64,000 nt of DNA, taken from Sphingomonas sp. PP-F2F-G114-C0414 (lineage in GTDB: Bacteria > Pseudomonadota > Alphaproteobacteria > Sphingomonadales > Sphingomonadaceae). Under the pieces are notes generated by a model. The model was not told the DNA's origin and did not search any database. It worked only from the letters and a program-made list of their open reading frames with translations. A program made the position numbers and the translations under genes. Each line of letters opens with the position of its first letter. Positions within the stretch are counted from its first letter, which is position 1. This document shows positions 44,786 to 56,774 of this stretch, piece by piece. Location: assembly GCF_003688595.1 (NCBI RefSeq), contig NZ_RCWT01000012.1, positions 62,001 through 126,000 of the forward strand, given 5' to 3'.

Positions 44786-44812
44786 TGACTTGAAGCCCCC
44801 CTTTCAGCATTA
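44786..44812 (+). promoter_or_regulatory. candidate promoter of rplM-rpsI
   Basis: TTGACT at about 44786 followed by a TA-containing GCATTAGG about 16-19 bases later. An AGGCC / GGCCT hairpin follows before the gene, possibly a leader for ribosomal-protein autoregulation. Weak evidence. Confidence 0.3.
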
Positions 44813-44879
44813 GGCCGGCATTCGCGCTGCGGGGCCTCCCCTTGGTGCGCTTGCATTCAATCTGGAAGGTCTAACGCCC

Positions 44880-45359
44880 ATGAAGGCGCTCATGAAGACC
44901 ACCAAGTCGGCAAAGCCGGCTGAGGTGGAGAAGCAGTGGCATATCGTCGACGCGGAAGGTCTCGTCGTCGGCCGTGCCGCATCGATCATCGCCAACGTCC
45001 TGCGCGGCAAGCACAAGGTGTCGTTCACCCCGCATGTCGATTGCGGTGACAACGTCGTCGTGATCAACGCCGACAAGATTCGCTTCACCGGCAACAAGGC
45101 CGCGAAGAAGATCTATTACAAGCACACCGGTTACGCCGGCGGCATCAAGGGCATCACTGCCGCCAAGGTCCTCGACGGCCGCTTCCCGGAGCGCGTTCTC
45201 GAAAAGGCTGTCGAGCGCATGATCCCGCGCGGCCCGCTGGGTCGTGAGCAGATGCGCAACCTGCGTATCTTCAAGGGCACCGAGCATCCGCACGAGGCAC
45301 AGAACCCTGCCGTGCTCGACATCGGCAGCATGAACCGCAAGAACAAGGTGGGCGCATAA
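44880..45359 (+). CDS. rplM: 50S ribosomal protein L13
   Basis: A 159-residue large-subunit protein, slightly longer than the about 142 usual because of an N-terminal extension ([19 protein letters not shown]). Core motifs [32 protein letters not shown] and [10 protein letters not shown] are clear. GAAGG precedes the ATG; M5 (44892) is an alternative start. TAATG overlap with rpsI gives the usual L13-S9 operon. Confidence 0.97.
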   Translation: MKALMKTTKSAKPAEVEKQWHIVDAEGLVVGRAASIIANVLRGKHKVSFTPHVDCGDNVVVINADKIRFTGNKAAKKIYYKHTGYAGGIKGITAAKVLDGRFPERVLEKAVERMIPRGPLGREQMRNLRIFKGTEHPHEAQNPAVLDIGSMNRKNKVGA

Positions 45360-45916
45360 TGTCCGACAACCGCCAGTCGCTCGCCGATCTCGCGAGCCTG
45401 ACCAACCAGCCCGCGCCGGCTGCCCCCGCCGAGCAGGCTCTGCCGACCAGCGAAGGCGATATCGCAGCGCCGGTCTCGAACGAGCCCGTACGCGAGCCGA
45501 TGCCGCTGCGCGAGCAGATCCTCGACAAGCAGGGCCGCGCCTATGCGACCGGCCGTCGCAAGGACGCCGTCGCACGCGTCTGGGTCAAGCCCGGCACCGG
45601 CAAGATCACGATCAACGGTCGTGACCAGGAAGTGTATTTCGCACGTCCGACGCTGCGTCTCGTCATCAACCAGGTGTTCGGGATCACCGAGCGCGAAGGT
45701 CAGTACGACGTCGTCTGCACCGTCAAGGGTGGTGGCCTTTCGGGCCAGGCCGGCGCGGTCAAGCACGGCATCAGCCAGGCCCTGACCCGCTTCGAGCCGG
45801 TGCTGCGCGCATCGGTGAAGGCAGCAGGCTTCCTGACCCGCGACAGCCGCGTCGTCGAGCGCAAGAAGTACGGCAAGGCGAAGGCCCGTCGCAGCTTCCA
45901 GTTCTCGAAGCGCTAA
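45359..45916 (+). CDS. rpsI: 30S ribosomal protein S9
   Basis: A 185-residue small-subunit protein. Residues about 1-55 are an Ala/Pro-rich extension usual in sphingomonads; the S9 core starts at [18 protein letters not shown] and ends in the basic tail [11 protein letters not shown] that reaches toward the P-site. Start codon overlaps the L13 stop (TAATG). Closed by a Rho-independent terminator. Confidence 0.97.
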   Translation: MSDNRQSLADLASLTNQPAPAAPAEQALPTSEGDIAAPVSNEPVREPMPLREQILDKQGRAYATGRRKDAVARVWVKPGTGKITINGRDQEVYFARPTLRLVINQVFGITEREGQYDVVCTVKGGGLSGQAGAVKHGISQALTRFEPVLRASVKAAGFLTRDSRVVERKKYGKAKARRSFQFSKR

Positions 45917-45942
45917 TCTCGCTTTCAGTATTGCTTACCAAG

Positions 45943-45978
45943 AGGGCGGTCCGGCAACGGGCCGCCCTTTCTCGTTTT
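45943..45978 (+). terminator. Rho-independent terminator of rplM-rpsI
   Basis: AGGGCGGTCC / GGGCCGCCCT forms a 10-bp stem (one G-U) with loop GGCAAC, followed by TTCTCGTTTT. Confidence 0.9.
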
Positions 45979-46036
45979 GGGCGTGCAGCTAAGACGACCA
46001 GTTGAAAGCTCTAGCGAAGCCCAAATCCACAGCGGT

Positions 46037-46143
46037 CTCCCCTCCCTGGAAGGGAGGGGTTGGGGGTGGGTCGGCCAGCTTGAGCCCCAAACGGTGAAAT
46101 ATGCGGAAACCCACCCCCTGCCCCTCCCTTCCAGGGAGGGGAG
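46037..46143. repeat. palindromic element, CTCCCCTCCCTGG family
   Basis: Left arm CTCCCCTCCCTGGAAGGGAG... and right arm ...CTCCCTTCCAGGGAGGGGAG are inverted copies, each a hairpin, about 40 bases apart. Lies between convergent rpsI and polysaccharide deacetylase genes. Confidence 0.85.
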
Positions 46144-46223
46144 TACGTTGGAGATGGGGCGTGCGAATCGACCGACATCGCCTGCTCGCCCGCCAAGTCG
46201 AACAAGCTGCGACCGGCGCTTGC

Positions 46224-47219
46224 CTAGGCCAGCGCCGTCAGGATCTCATCGAGCGACGCATTGCGGATACCACGGCGATCGAATTCGTCGAACATCGTCG
46301 CCCACCACCCGTGGAATCGCTTCAAGTCCGCCGCGTCGCGCACATACGGCGTATGCCCCGGCACCAGCGACGGCGAGTGGAACGACAGGTTGAGCAACCG
46401 AAGCCCCTCGCCCGCCGCAACCGCGACCGCTTCAAGCGCGGCTTCGATCGGCATATCCTCCGGAGTCAGCGCGATCCGCGACAACAGCCCGGTACGCGCG
46501 AACAGCCCCCTGCCCTTCGGGATACCACCCAACGCCCGATACAGGCGCGCGCCGCCCTTCCGAGCATGACCAGTGAAAACCGTCGTCAACGGCAGCTCGA
46601 CGATCCCCTGCACGCGATACGCCTGCGCGTCCGCCAGCCCGAAATCGGGGCCGCCCTTGCCACGGTAATCATATCCCGACCGCACCGAGCTATCGATCTC
46701 GTAGCCCAGCCGTCTCAGAAGGTCGAAACTATTCGGACCGATGCCATAGCGCCCCGCCCGATAGACGCGCGGTCGAACGCCGAACGCCGCGATGATCTCG
46801 CTCGTCAGCGTTTCGAGTTTCGCCGCCTCGACCGCAGCGGGCAGATTGCCTGCAAAGCTCGATGTGTCGGCGGCACCGTCTTCGAACGGCGGCGTGACCC
46901 ACGAATGCAGCTGCGCACCGATCTCCGACCGCGCGTCCTCGAGGACGCGCGAGAGGATCGCGACCGAACGGGGATCGGTGGCGATCGGATGATCGACCAT
47001 GCAGGTAAGCCCGACACCGCGCTCGGCGAACCGACGATGCGCGTCGGGAAAGGCGGCCATCGCGGTGGTCGCACGGTTGCGAGGATCGGGCGGTGCGTCC
47101 CAGTCGAACTCTTCCTCGACATCGACCATGACCGTGAAGCGGGTACCGAACGTATCCGGCCAGACGATGCGTTGCGCGTTGGTCGGCCGTGGCGGGCGAT
47201 ACGCGCGATCGGCGATCAC
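46224..47219 (-). CDS. polysaccharide deacetylase family protein
   Basis: A 331-residue NodB-like protein without a signal peptide. MVDVEEEFDWD with D33 is the first metal/catalytic motif, QLHSWVTPPF carries the His motif, and YRAGRYGIG and LSFHSPSL are later motifs of the WalW-like group. It may deacetylate or otherwise process a glycan precursor in the cytoplasm. The ATG overlaps the stop of the histidine-kinase-like gene (ATGA), so the two are translationally coupled. The substrate is unknown. Confidence 0.87.
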   Translation of the reverse strand: MIADRAYRPPRPTNAQRIVWPDTFGTRFTVMVDVEEEFDWDAPPDPRNRATTAMAAFPDAHRRFAERGVGLTCMVDHPIATDPRSVAILSRVLEDARSEIGAQLHSWVTPPFEDGAADTSSFAGNLPAAVEAAKLETLTSEIIAAFGVRPRVYRAGRYGIGPNSFDLLRRLGYEIDSSVRSGYDYRGKGGPDFGLADAQAYRVQGIVELPLTTVFTGHARKGGARLYRALGGIPKGRGLFARTGLLSRIALTPEDMPIEAALEAVAVAAGEGLRLLNLSFHSPSLVPGHTPYVRDAADLKRFHGWWATMFDEFDRRGIRNASLDEILTALA

Positions 47220-49138
47220 CGTCGCTCGTCGACCATAAGCTCGGTCTGGTCACCGACGTTGCGCGCGTCCGACGCCGGGAGTTGCAGCGTGAGCGTGTCG
47301 ATGCCGATCGTCAGCACCCCGCCAAGCTCAACCGCCAGATTCTGCGCAAGTCGCAGCGCGAAACCGGTACCGAGCAACGGCGCGCCCTCGCCGTCATTCT
47401 CCTGCTCGGCATCGATGCTGAGCAGGACATCGGTCACATGCGCCGCCAGCGAGGCAGGCCGGTCGAACGCGATCGTCACCGTCTCGCCGACCGGTCGAAC
47501 GACTATGCCGAGCCGCTCGTCGGGGCGTCCCGCCGATACCAGCGCCGCGATCAACCGCCCGATCAGCCGTTCGACCGCACGATCGTCGCCCAGGATGTCG
47601 CAATCGCCCGCCGGGGCAACGATCGCGACACTGGTACCGCGCAGCACGGCAAGCGGCTTCAGATCCGCCACGACGCGGTCCAGCAACGGCAGCACCGCTA
47701 CCGCAGTCGGCCGCAGATCGAGCGCATGGCCTTCGATCCGCGCCGCGATATCCAGGTCGTCGATCGCCGCGAGCAGATCGCTCGCCTGCGTGCGGATCGC
47801 CGTCGCCCGGTCGCGATAGGTCGGCGAGACGGGGCCGAGCAACTGCGTCTCGATCAGCTCGGCGAACCCGGAAATCGCATTGGTCGGCGTCCGCAGCTCG
47901 TGGACAAGCTGGCGCAGTGAGTCGGATACCGGCGAAGACGCGCGCGCCGGCTCGGCGGTCTCGTCGCGCCGCGGTCGTCGTCCGGTCCCGTGAAAACCAA
48001 TGAACCGACCGGACGCGTGCTCGAACGCTGGTACGCCGGACAACCGCCACGATCCGAACGCGTCGGACAATCCACCAACCTCAAGCCGCGCGTCGCTGAA
48101 CCGCGACCGCCGCCTGAACGCGCCCGCCACGGCACCATCGAGCTGCGCCTCGCCCTGCCTTGCCGCATAGCCAAGCGACACGCCGACCAGCGCCGAGCGG
48201 GCGACGCCTTCGATCACCCGGATCACGCCGTGCGAGTCGGTTTCGTACCGGAAGGTCTCGACCTCGATGGATACGGCCGCCGGAGCGCTGGCATCGACCG
48301 TACGATCCTTGTTGAACGCCTCGATCCGCGCGACGAGATCGGAGATCTCGAACCGCTCGACATCGGTGCCGGCAGTCTGCTCGTCGTCGATCGCCGGGGC
48401 GCTCTCGGCCAGCTTGGCATGGCGCAGCGCCTCCGCCATGAACGGCAATCCACGCGCGACGTCGCCGAGCGCGATGAACGGTGTTTCGCTCAGCGGCGCG
48501 CTCGGCAGCGGCGACACCGCAGCTGCCGGCTCGACGGTGGCTGTTTCTGCGACAGCCGCCACGGGCTCGGCGGTGGCCGTTTCCGCAGCAACCGCCGCCG
48601 GCTCGACCGTAGCGGTTTCTGCGGTGATCGGAGCGGCTACGGCGGTATCGACGGGCTCGGGCACCGCTTCGGCCTGATCATCGTCCACTACCGCATTGGG
48701 CACGGCCTCAGGCTGCGGCAGGACGAAATCGATCGGGCCAAAGCTCTGCAACCCGCGCTGGACGGCATCAGGCAGATCGCGACGATGCCGCAGGACAGAG
48801 CGACCCGCCGGCGTCAGCCGCGGCAGGATCGCCAGCCACGCGTCCGGCGCCAGCCTCGCGGTGCGCAACACTGGCGCAGCGATCGCCAACGCGTCTTCGG
48901 CGAAGAACCCGACCAGCAACGCATCCGGCGCGGCAAAGGCGAGCGCGCGCGCACTGGCCGCACGAACCGCGACCGGCACTTCCGGACGCAGCATGCGCAA
49001 CCTTGCAATCGACGGCGCGTCGCACGCGATGCGACCACGGCCCATCAGGTCGACGAGTTGCCGCCATGCCGACTGCGCTCCGAATTCGGAGGCCATGTCT
49101 GCAGAGAGGATCGTCTTCAGGCTGTCGTCGAACCGCAC
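47216..49138 (-). CDS. histidine-kinase-like protein with degenerate ATPase domain
   Basis: A 640-residue soluble protein starting at GTG (GGGAG upstream; the frame extends to 49246 without support). Residues 20-130 are helical, 150-210 an Ala/Pro/Glu linker with three 12-residue repeats, 290-390 PAS-like, and 405-470 a HisKA domain with H413 in VHELRTPTNAISGF. The ATPase domain (about 480-620) lacks the N-box Asn (RLIGRLIAALVSAG) and the DxGxG motif (AFDRPASL), keeping only GTGFALRLAQNL near the last box. It may be a pseudokinase or divergent kinase. No adjacent response regulator; coupled instead to a polysaccharide deacetylase. Confidence 0.8.
   Translation of the reverse strand: MRFDDSLKTILSADMASEFGAQSAWRQLVDLMGRGRIACDAPSIARLRMLRPEVPVAVRAASARALAFAAPDALLVGFFAEDALAIAAPVLRTARLAPDAWLAILPRLTPAGRSVLRHRRDLPDAVQRGLQSFGPIDFVLPQPEAVPNAVVDDDQAEAVPEPVDTAVAAPITAETATVEPAAVAAETATAEPVAAVAETATVEPAAAVSPLPSAPLSETPFIALGDVARGLPFMAEALRHAKLAESAPAIDDEQTAGTDVERFEISDLVARIEAFNKDRTVDASAPAAVSIEVETFRYETDSHGVIRVIEGVARSALVGVSLGYAARQGEAQLDGAVAGAFRRRSRFSDARLEVGGLSDAFGSWRLSGVPAFEHASGRFIGFHGTGRRPRRDETAEPARASSPVSDSLRQLVHELRTPTNAISGFAELIETQLLGPVSPTYRDRATAIRTQASDLLAAIDDLDIAARIEGHALDLRPTAVAVLPLLDRVVADLKPLAVLRGTSVAIVAPAGDCDILGDDRAVERLIGRLIAALVSAGRPDERLGIVVRPVGETVTIAFDRPASLAAHVTDVLLSIDAEQENDGEGAPLLGTGFALRLAQNLAVELGGVLTIGIDTLTLQLPASDARNVGDQTELMVDERR
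48512..48619 (-). repeat. three 36-bp in-frame tandem repeats
   Basis: Encodes residues 174-209 of the kinase-like protein as ETATVEPAAVAA, ETATAEPVAAVA, ETATVEPAAAVS. Such a linker can change length by replication slippage. Confidence 0.75.
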
Positions 49139-49334
49139 ATTGTCTCCCGGAACGGATGACCTAGCATGCCCGCCGTTGCGATTCCTTAACGCGCGCGACT
49201 CTTCGAAGGAACTCCGCATTTTCCGGCGCCGGCGGGTTCGTCGCATAGTGGGACAATTGCGTTTCGCCGCAACAATCTTATGGCTATGGGGAACGAACCA
49301 ATTGGTTTGCGATGTTGCTCGGGAGTTGCGTGAA

Positions 49335-49805
49335 ATGAGTTTTGACCGGATCGATCGGCAGATCCTGTCGCTGTTGCAGGCGGACGGACGGATGACAAAC
49401 GTCGATCTGGCCGATCAGGTCGGCTTGACCGCGCCACCCTGCCTGCGCCGCGTCCGCGCGCTCGAAGAAGCCGGCGCGATCCGCGGCTATCATGCCGATC
49501 TCGACGCGAGCCGGCTGGGCTTTCCGATCACGGTGTTCGCGATGGTCTCGCTGCGCAGCCAGGCCGAGCACGACCTCGCCGCGTTCGAGAATCACATCGC
49601 CGACATTCCCGAGATTCGCGAATGCCACATGCTCAACGGCGAGATCGACTTCATCCTGAAGATCGTCGCCGCCGACCTGAAGAGCTTCCAGGAAATCCTA
49701 ACGACCCACCTGACGCCGGCGCCGAACGTCGCGAGCGTGAAAACGTCGCTGACGATCCGCACCGCCAAGGCGCTCTCGGGCATCCCGGTGGTGGTCGGCG
49801 ACTGA
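49335..49805 (+). CDS. Lrp/AsnC-family transcriptional regulator
   Basis: A 156-residue regulator. N-terminal HTH (DRIDRQILSLLQADGRMTNVDLADQVGLTAPPCLRRVRALE, split at residue 20) and a C-terminal RAM/AsnC ligand domain (IPEIRECHMLNGEIDFILKIV). Binds amino acids in known members; the ligand here is unknown. Length is standard. Divergent from the kinase-like gene with a 196-bp gap. Start at 49335 chosen because the HTH begins there. Confidence 0.93.
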   Translation: MSFDRIDRQILSLLQADGRMTNVDLADQVGLTAPPCLRRVRALEEAGAIRGYHADLDASRLGFPITVFAMVSLRSQAEHDLAAFENHIADIPEIRECHMLNGEIDFILKIVAADLKSFQEILTTHLTPAPNVASVKTSLTIRTAKALSGIPVVVGD

Positions 49806-49904
49806 CAAACCCTCGGCGCGCTGCCCAAACTCGGTCGCGTCACCTGAAACGAAAACGAGGCGGCATCGCTGCCACCCCGCTTCCCCAGATCCAAGCGGAT
49901 CGCC

Positions 49905-51197
49905 TTATGCGGCAGGTGCCGCCAGCCAGGTCGTCCACAGGCCCGCGACGTCGGCCTTCGGCGAGGCCTTGACCGCGGCGAACGCAGCCGCAGCACCGGC
50001 CTTGTCACCCGACTTCGCGAGCGCGATGCCGAGATGCAGGTTGACGTCGTCGGCGTCGACACCACCCTTGGTCAGCGCCAGCTTATAAAGCTCGGCCGAC
50101 TTGGCGTAGTTGTTCTGCCCGAGATACGCATCGGCCGTACCCGCGGCGAGCTTGCCGTTGGCTGCGGTCGTCGCGCGCTTTTCGAGGCCAGCGAGCGGAC
50201 CATCGGCAGCGATGTTCTTGGTCGCGTCGGCCAGCAGGCCCTTCGACATCGCGTTGCCGGCGGGGATCTTGCCCTGCGCCATGCCTTCCTTGATCACCGC
50301 CTGTGCTTCGCTCGGCAGGCCGCGACGGTTCACGCTGTCCGCATATTGCAGATAGTCGGTCTGGTCGGCGAGCGAATTGGTCGCCCGCATCAGGCGGAAG
50401 ATGTCGACCTTCTGCGCTTCGTCCAGCGTGATCAGCGCGTTCTGCTGGATCCCCGCGAGGATCAGCGTGTCGCGCCAGTTCTTGGCCGACGGATAGGCGG
50501 TGACCCACTTCTTCAGCCATGCCATCGTGTCGGCGTTACGCTTGGCGGCGTAGGACTTGGCGATCGCGTACCGGTAATAATCCTCGGGGGCCTTCTGGCC
50601 CGCCGCGGTCATCTGCGTGATGGCAGCGTCGAGATCGGCGGTCGCGCCGGTCACGTCGCCGCTTTCCATCTTCGCCTTGACGATCTGCAACCCGAGGTCC
50701 GGGTTGGTATAGCCGAGTTCCTTGGCCTTCGCGAAATACTGGAGCGCGATCGGATACTGCTTGCCGTTGAACGCCAGCGCACCGCGACGATACGCATATT
50801 TGCCGCGATCCGCCGCCGGGGTGGCCGCATTGGCGATCAGTGCATCGAGCGGCTTGGCGAGCGTGGTCTCGTTGACCGGCGCGTTCGGGTTGGCGGTCTG
50901 CGTCGCGACGATCTTGTCGTTCTCGAGCTGATAGCGCAGCGCAGCACCAATATACTTCTCGTAATCGGTCTTGGCGGCGGCATCGATCTGGTCGATCGCG
51001 GTCTGCGCACCGGCGAAATCCTTGGCGGCCAGCGCGGTCTGCGCGGCCACGCCGGGCTTCTGCACTTCGGGGCTCAGCTTCATCGCTGGCGCCGCGTCGG
51101 CCTTCTTGTCCTTGGCGAACGCAGGCGTCGACAGCGCGAGGCCGCTCGTGCCGGTGGCGAACGCCGCAATCAGTGCAAGCTTCGAAATGGTCTTCAT
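49905..51197 (-). CDS. periplasmic TPR-like repeat protein
   Basis: A 430-residue secreted protein, signal peptide MKTISKLALIAAFATG... cleaving near AFAK (26-29). The rest is alpha-helical Ala-rich TPR-like repeats (e.g. YAYRRGALAFNGKQYPIALQYF, split). GGGAGAG precedes the ATG. No catalytic motif; a scaffold role in the envelope is likely but unproven. Divergent from yaaA with a 164-bp gap, convergent with the Lrp gene. Confidence 0.85.
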   Translation of the reverse strand: MKTISKLALIAAFATGTSGLALSTPAFAKDKKADAAPAMKLSPEVQKPGVAAQTALAAKDFAGAQTAIDQIDAAAKTDYEKYIGAALRYQLENDKIVATQTANPNAPVNETTLAKPLDALIANAATPAADRGKYAYRRGALAFNGKQYPIALQYFAKAKELGYTNPDLGLQIVKAKMESGDVTGATADLDAAITQMTAAGQKAPEDYYRYAIAKSYAAKRNADTMAWLKKWVTAYPSAKNWRDTLILAGIQQNALITLDEAQKVDIFRLMRATNSLADQTDYLQYADSVNRRGLPSEAQAVIKEGMAQGKIPAGNAMSKGLLADATKNIAADGPLAGLEKRATTAANGKLAAGTADAYLGQNNYAKSAELYKLALTKGGVDADDVNLHLGIALAKSGDKAGAAAAFAAVKASPKADVAGLWTTWLAAPAA

Positions 51198-51361
51198 GCG
51201 GAAACTCTCCCTCTGCGCCGACCTCGAATACCTTCGTGGCGCGCGGCGACGCTATATGGTCCGTCGTGGATACGTTCAAGCAAGCGGCTTGGATCCCATC
51301 AAAGCGTTTTTGCGCGTGAACGTCGATTGAACGTGCCCATTGCGGCCGCTAGATCGCGGGC

Positions 51362-52111
51362 ATGATCGCTGTTCTTTCGCCCGCCAAGACGCTCAATTAC
51401 GAGAGCACGCTGCCCCAGCTCGACCCGACCGCGCCGCGGTTCGCCGCAGAGGCGAAGACGCTGGCGCATGCCGCCGCGCACCTGACGCAAAAGAAGCTGT
51501 CCGAGCTGATGCATATCTCGCCCGCACTGGCGAAGCTCAACGCGGACCGGTTCCGCGATTTCGACACGCTGCCCGAGCGACCGGCGATGTTCGCGTTTGC
51601 CGGCGACGTTTACACCGGGCTGGAGGCGAAGACGCTCGACGAGGCGGCGGTCGATTACGCGCAGGATCACGTGCGGATGTTGTCGGGACTGTACGGATTG
51701 CTGCGTCCGCTCGACCTGATGCGGCCCTACCGGCTGGAGATGGGCACGCGCTGGGCGCCGCGGAAGACGAAGCTGACCGACTGGTGGGGGGACCGGATCG
51801 CCAAGCTGCTCGCCGACGACGTCGAGGCGGAGGGATCAGGCACGATACTCAACCTCGCCAGCCAGGAATATTGGGCTGCGGCGGACGGCAAGCTGCCCTC
51901 CTCCATCCGCGTCGTCGCGATCGATTTCCGCGAGGGCGAGGCGCAGAAGTTCGTCAGCTTCCATGCGAAGAAAGCGCGCGGGATGGTCGCGCGGTGGCTG
52001 GTCGAACACCGCGTCGACGACATCGAGGGGATCAAGGGCTTCGACAGCGACGGCTATGCCTATGACGCGGCGGGCAGCAGCGACGCGCAGTTCCGGTTCG
52101 TGCGCAAGTGA
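51362..52111 (+). CDS. yaaA: peroxide stress protein YaaA (UPF0246)
   Basis: A 249-residue cytoplasmic protein. MIAVLSPAKTLNY at the start, and GLYGLLRPLDLMRPYRLEMG with TDWW are signature motifs. YaaA lowers free iron during hydrogen peroxide stress in E. coli and binds DNA. Full length. Its stop overlaps the next gene (GTGA). Confidence 0.93.
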   Translation: MIAVLSPAKTLNYESTLPQLDPTAPRFAAEAKTLAHAAAHLTQKKLSELMHISPALAKLNADRFRDFDTLPERPAMFAFAGDVYTGLEAKTLDEAAVDYAQDHVRMLSGLYGLLRPLDLMRPYRLEMGTRWAPRKTKLTDWWGDRIAKLLADDVEAEGSGTILNLASQEYWAAADGKLPSSIRVVAIDFREGEAQKFVSFHAKKARGMVARWLVEHRVDDIEGIKGFDSDGYAYDAAGSSDAQFRFVRK

Positions 52112-52794
52112 GCAGCGCGGTCGTCATCGGTGTGTCGGGTGGGATCGGCATGGCGCTTGAGGAGGCGCTGATCGAGGAAGGGGCGTTCGACAAGGTCTAC
52201 GGGTTCGCGCGTTCGGAGAGTGGTGATCGGCATCTCGATCTGGAGGACGAGGCGAGCATTGCTGCGGCAGCTTTGCGCGTTGGGTCGCCGACGCTGGTGA
52301 TCGTCGCGACGGGGTTGCTCCACGACGGCGACAAGGGGCCCGAGAAGGCGATGCGCGAGCTCGATCCGGCGTGGATGGCGCGCAACTTCGCGATCAACGC
52401 GATCGGCCCGGCGCTGGTGGCGAAGCACTTTTTGCCGACGATGCCGAAGGCGGGGCGGATCGTGTTCGCGGTGCTGTCTGCTCGTGTCGGCAGCATCGGC
52501 GATAACAAGCTCGGCGGCTGGTACGGCTATCGCGCGTCGAAGGCGGCGCTGAACCAGTTGGTGAAGACGATCTCGATCGAGGACAAGCGGCGGAACTCCA
52601 GCGGGATCGTCGTCGGCCTGCATCCCGGCACAGTCGACACCGGCCTGTCGAAGCCGTTCCAGGGCAACGTCACCCCCGGCAACCTGTTCAAGCCGGACCG
52701 CGCGGCGGTGCAGTTGCTCGACGTCATCGACGGCCTGCGCGCACCGGACAGCGGCAAGTTGTTCGCCTGGGACGGGGTAGAGGTCACGCCTTAG
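52108..52794 (+). CDS. short-chain dehydrogenase/reductase (CsgA-like)
   Basis: A 228-residue SDR starting at a GTG that overlaps the yaaA stop. The NAD(P) loop is GVSGGIGMALE (8-18); the catalytic Tyr and Lys are in YGYRASKAALN, with an upstream Ser region VLSARVGSIGDN. Similar proteins next to yaaA or alone are called C-factor-like SDRs. Substrate unknown. Coupled translation with yaaA suggests a shared stress function. Confidence 0.88.
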   Translation: MSSAVVIGVSGGIGMALEEALIEEGAFDKVYGFARSESGDRHLDLEDEASIAAAALRVGSPTLVIVATGLLHDGDKGPEKAMRELDPAWMARNFAINAIGPALVAKHFLPTMPKAGRIVFAVLSARVGSIGDNKLGGWYGYRASKAALNQLVKTISIEDKRRNSSGIVVGLHPGTVDTGLSKPFQGNVTPGNLFKPDRAAVQLLDVIDGLRAPDSGKLFAWDGVEVTP

Positions 52795-52800
52795 TCGCTG

Positions 52801-52876
52801 TTCTCCTGCGCACGCAGGAACCCCGGATACCAAACGCTACCGCCCGTAACCCTGGACTCCTGCGTGCGCAGGAGAA
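52801..52876. repeat. palindromic element, TTCTCCTGCGCACGCAGGA family
   Basis: Arms TTCTCCTGCGCACGCAGGA and TCCTGCGTGCGCAGGAGAA are perfect complements, with inner CCCCGG / CCTGG. Begins 6 bases after the SDR stop. Confidence 0.83.
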
Positions 52877-52896
52877 CCGACGTGGTTGCATCCCCC

Positions 52897-52997
52897 CTCC
52901 GTCACCCCGGACCTGTTCCGGGGTCCACTGTTCCGCATATCCAATTCCGTCGAATATACGGAACCGTGGATGCCGGAACGAGCCCGGCATGACGGAG
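52897..52997. repeat. palindromic element, CTCCGTCACCCCGGAC family
   Basis: Arms CTCCGTCACCCCGGAC... and ...GCCCGGCATGACGGAG are imperfect complements, with inner TTCCGCATAT / ATATACGGAA. Adjacent to the previous element (20 bases apart). No gene lies in the 335 bases between the SDR and the next coding sequence. Confidence 0.75.
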
Positions 52998-53129
52998 CGG
53001 GTGGGGCTCGTCCACACCGCCCCCCTCCGGCGCATGACGCCGATTTCACCTCGTCGCCACACTCCGTTCAGGTCCCTCGGCGCAGTCTCTGCGCATCGTC
53101 CACCAAGGCCGAAACGAGAGGATACCCGC

Positions 53130-53414
53130 ATGAAGAAGTCCCTCCCCCTCGCGATCCTCGCCGGTAGCGCGCTGCTCTCCGGCGGCGCTGCGGTTGCCGC
53201 CACGCAGGCGCAGACCAAGATCGTCCAGCCGAAGACCGTCGCGACGCACACCACGACGACCAAGACCACCACGCCGATGGGCAACACCAAGGTCGCTAAG
53301 CGCACGACCACGGTCAAGAAGGGCCGCATGGTCACCGCCAAACTCGCGAACGGCAAGACCGTGACGTACGATTGCTCGCTCGCCGGCAACAAGACCAAGA
53401 CCGCCTGCAAATAA
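53130..53414 (+). CDS. small secreted Lys/Thr-rich protein
   Basis: A 94-residue protein with signal peptide (MKKSLPLAILAGSALLSGGAA, cleavage near AVAA). The mature part is Thr/Lys-rich (HTTTTKTTTPMGNTKVAKRTT) with two Cys near the end (YDCSLAG ... TACK), which could form a disulfide. I do not recognise a family. GAGAGGA precedes the ATG. Positive charge suggests binding to anionic envelope material, a guess. Confidence 0.7.
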   Translation: MKKSLPLAILAGSALLSGGAAVAATQAQTKIVQPKTVATHTTTTKTTTPMGNTKVAKRTTTVKKGRMVTAKLANGKTVTYDCSLAGNKTKTACK

Positions 53415-53536
53415 CCCCCCAAATTAACGATGAAACCTTGCTCCCTCGCGTGCGTACGCGTGCGCGGGGGTAGTAAGGTGCCCCCCCCTCGGCTAAGGTG
53501 TGTCACAACACCGCAACAAGCCGAAAGCGTTCAGAT

Positions 53537-56298
<2,762 letters not shown>

Positions 56299-56302
<4 letters not shown>

Positions 56303-56649
56303 GTCGCGATCCGATCGCCTATAAGGTGCTGACCGGGGAGCAACTGGCGACCCTGGAAAGCGGGAGCTTTGCGGGTGCGCCGGTGGATGTAGCCGATGGC
56401 TATATCCACCTGTCGACCGCCGAGCAGCTGACGGAAACGGTCGACAAGCACTTCGCCGGCCAGTCGGACCTGCACGTCGCGGCGATCGATCTCGAAGCGC
56501 TCGGCGACGACGTGAAGTGGGAGGAGTCGCGTGGGGGACAGCTGTTCCCGCACATCTATGGCGGCCCGCTGCTGCTGGAAGTCGTGCTATCCTACGGCGC
56601 TCTAGAACGCGACGAAGCCGGCAAAGTGAAGCTCCCCGTCGCGGGCTGA
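56299..56649 (+). CDS. DUF952 domain protein
   Basis: A 116-residue cytoplasmic protein. AYKVLTGEQLATLESG, DVADGYIHLSTAEQL and FPHIYGGPLLLEVV are the conserved blocks of DUF952, a family of unknown function. The ATG overlaps the gyrA stop, so it is translated from the gyrA message. Confidence 0.9.
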
Positions 56650-56662
56650 CTCCAACCTAAAG

Positions 56663-56721
56663 CTTGTTCTCCCGCGAAGGCGGGAGCCCAGACTGGGCTC
56701 CCGCCTTCGCGGGAGAACAAG
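56663..56721. repeat. perfect 59-bp palindrome, first half of composite element
   Basis: Two perfect 29-base arms (starting CTTGTTCTCCCGCGAAGG) around one central base. It begins 13 bases after the DUF952 stop. Very strong hairpin on both strands, so a bidirectional terminator or mRNA-end stabiliser is likely. The same family recurs at 63107-63160. Confidence 0.92.
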
Positions 56722-56774
56722 GAGCGGGAGTTGCCGCTCGATTGGCTGTGTGTCGGTTCCGACCATACTGCAAC

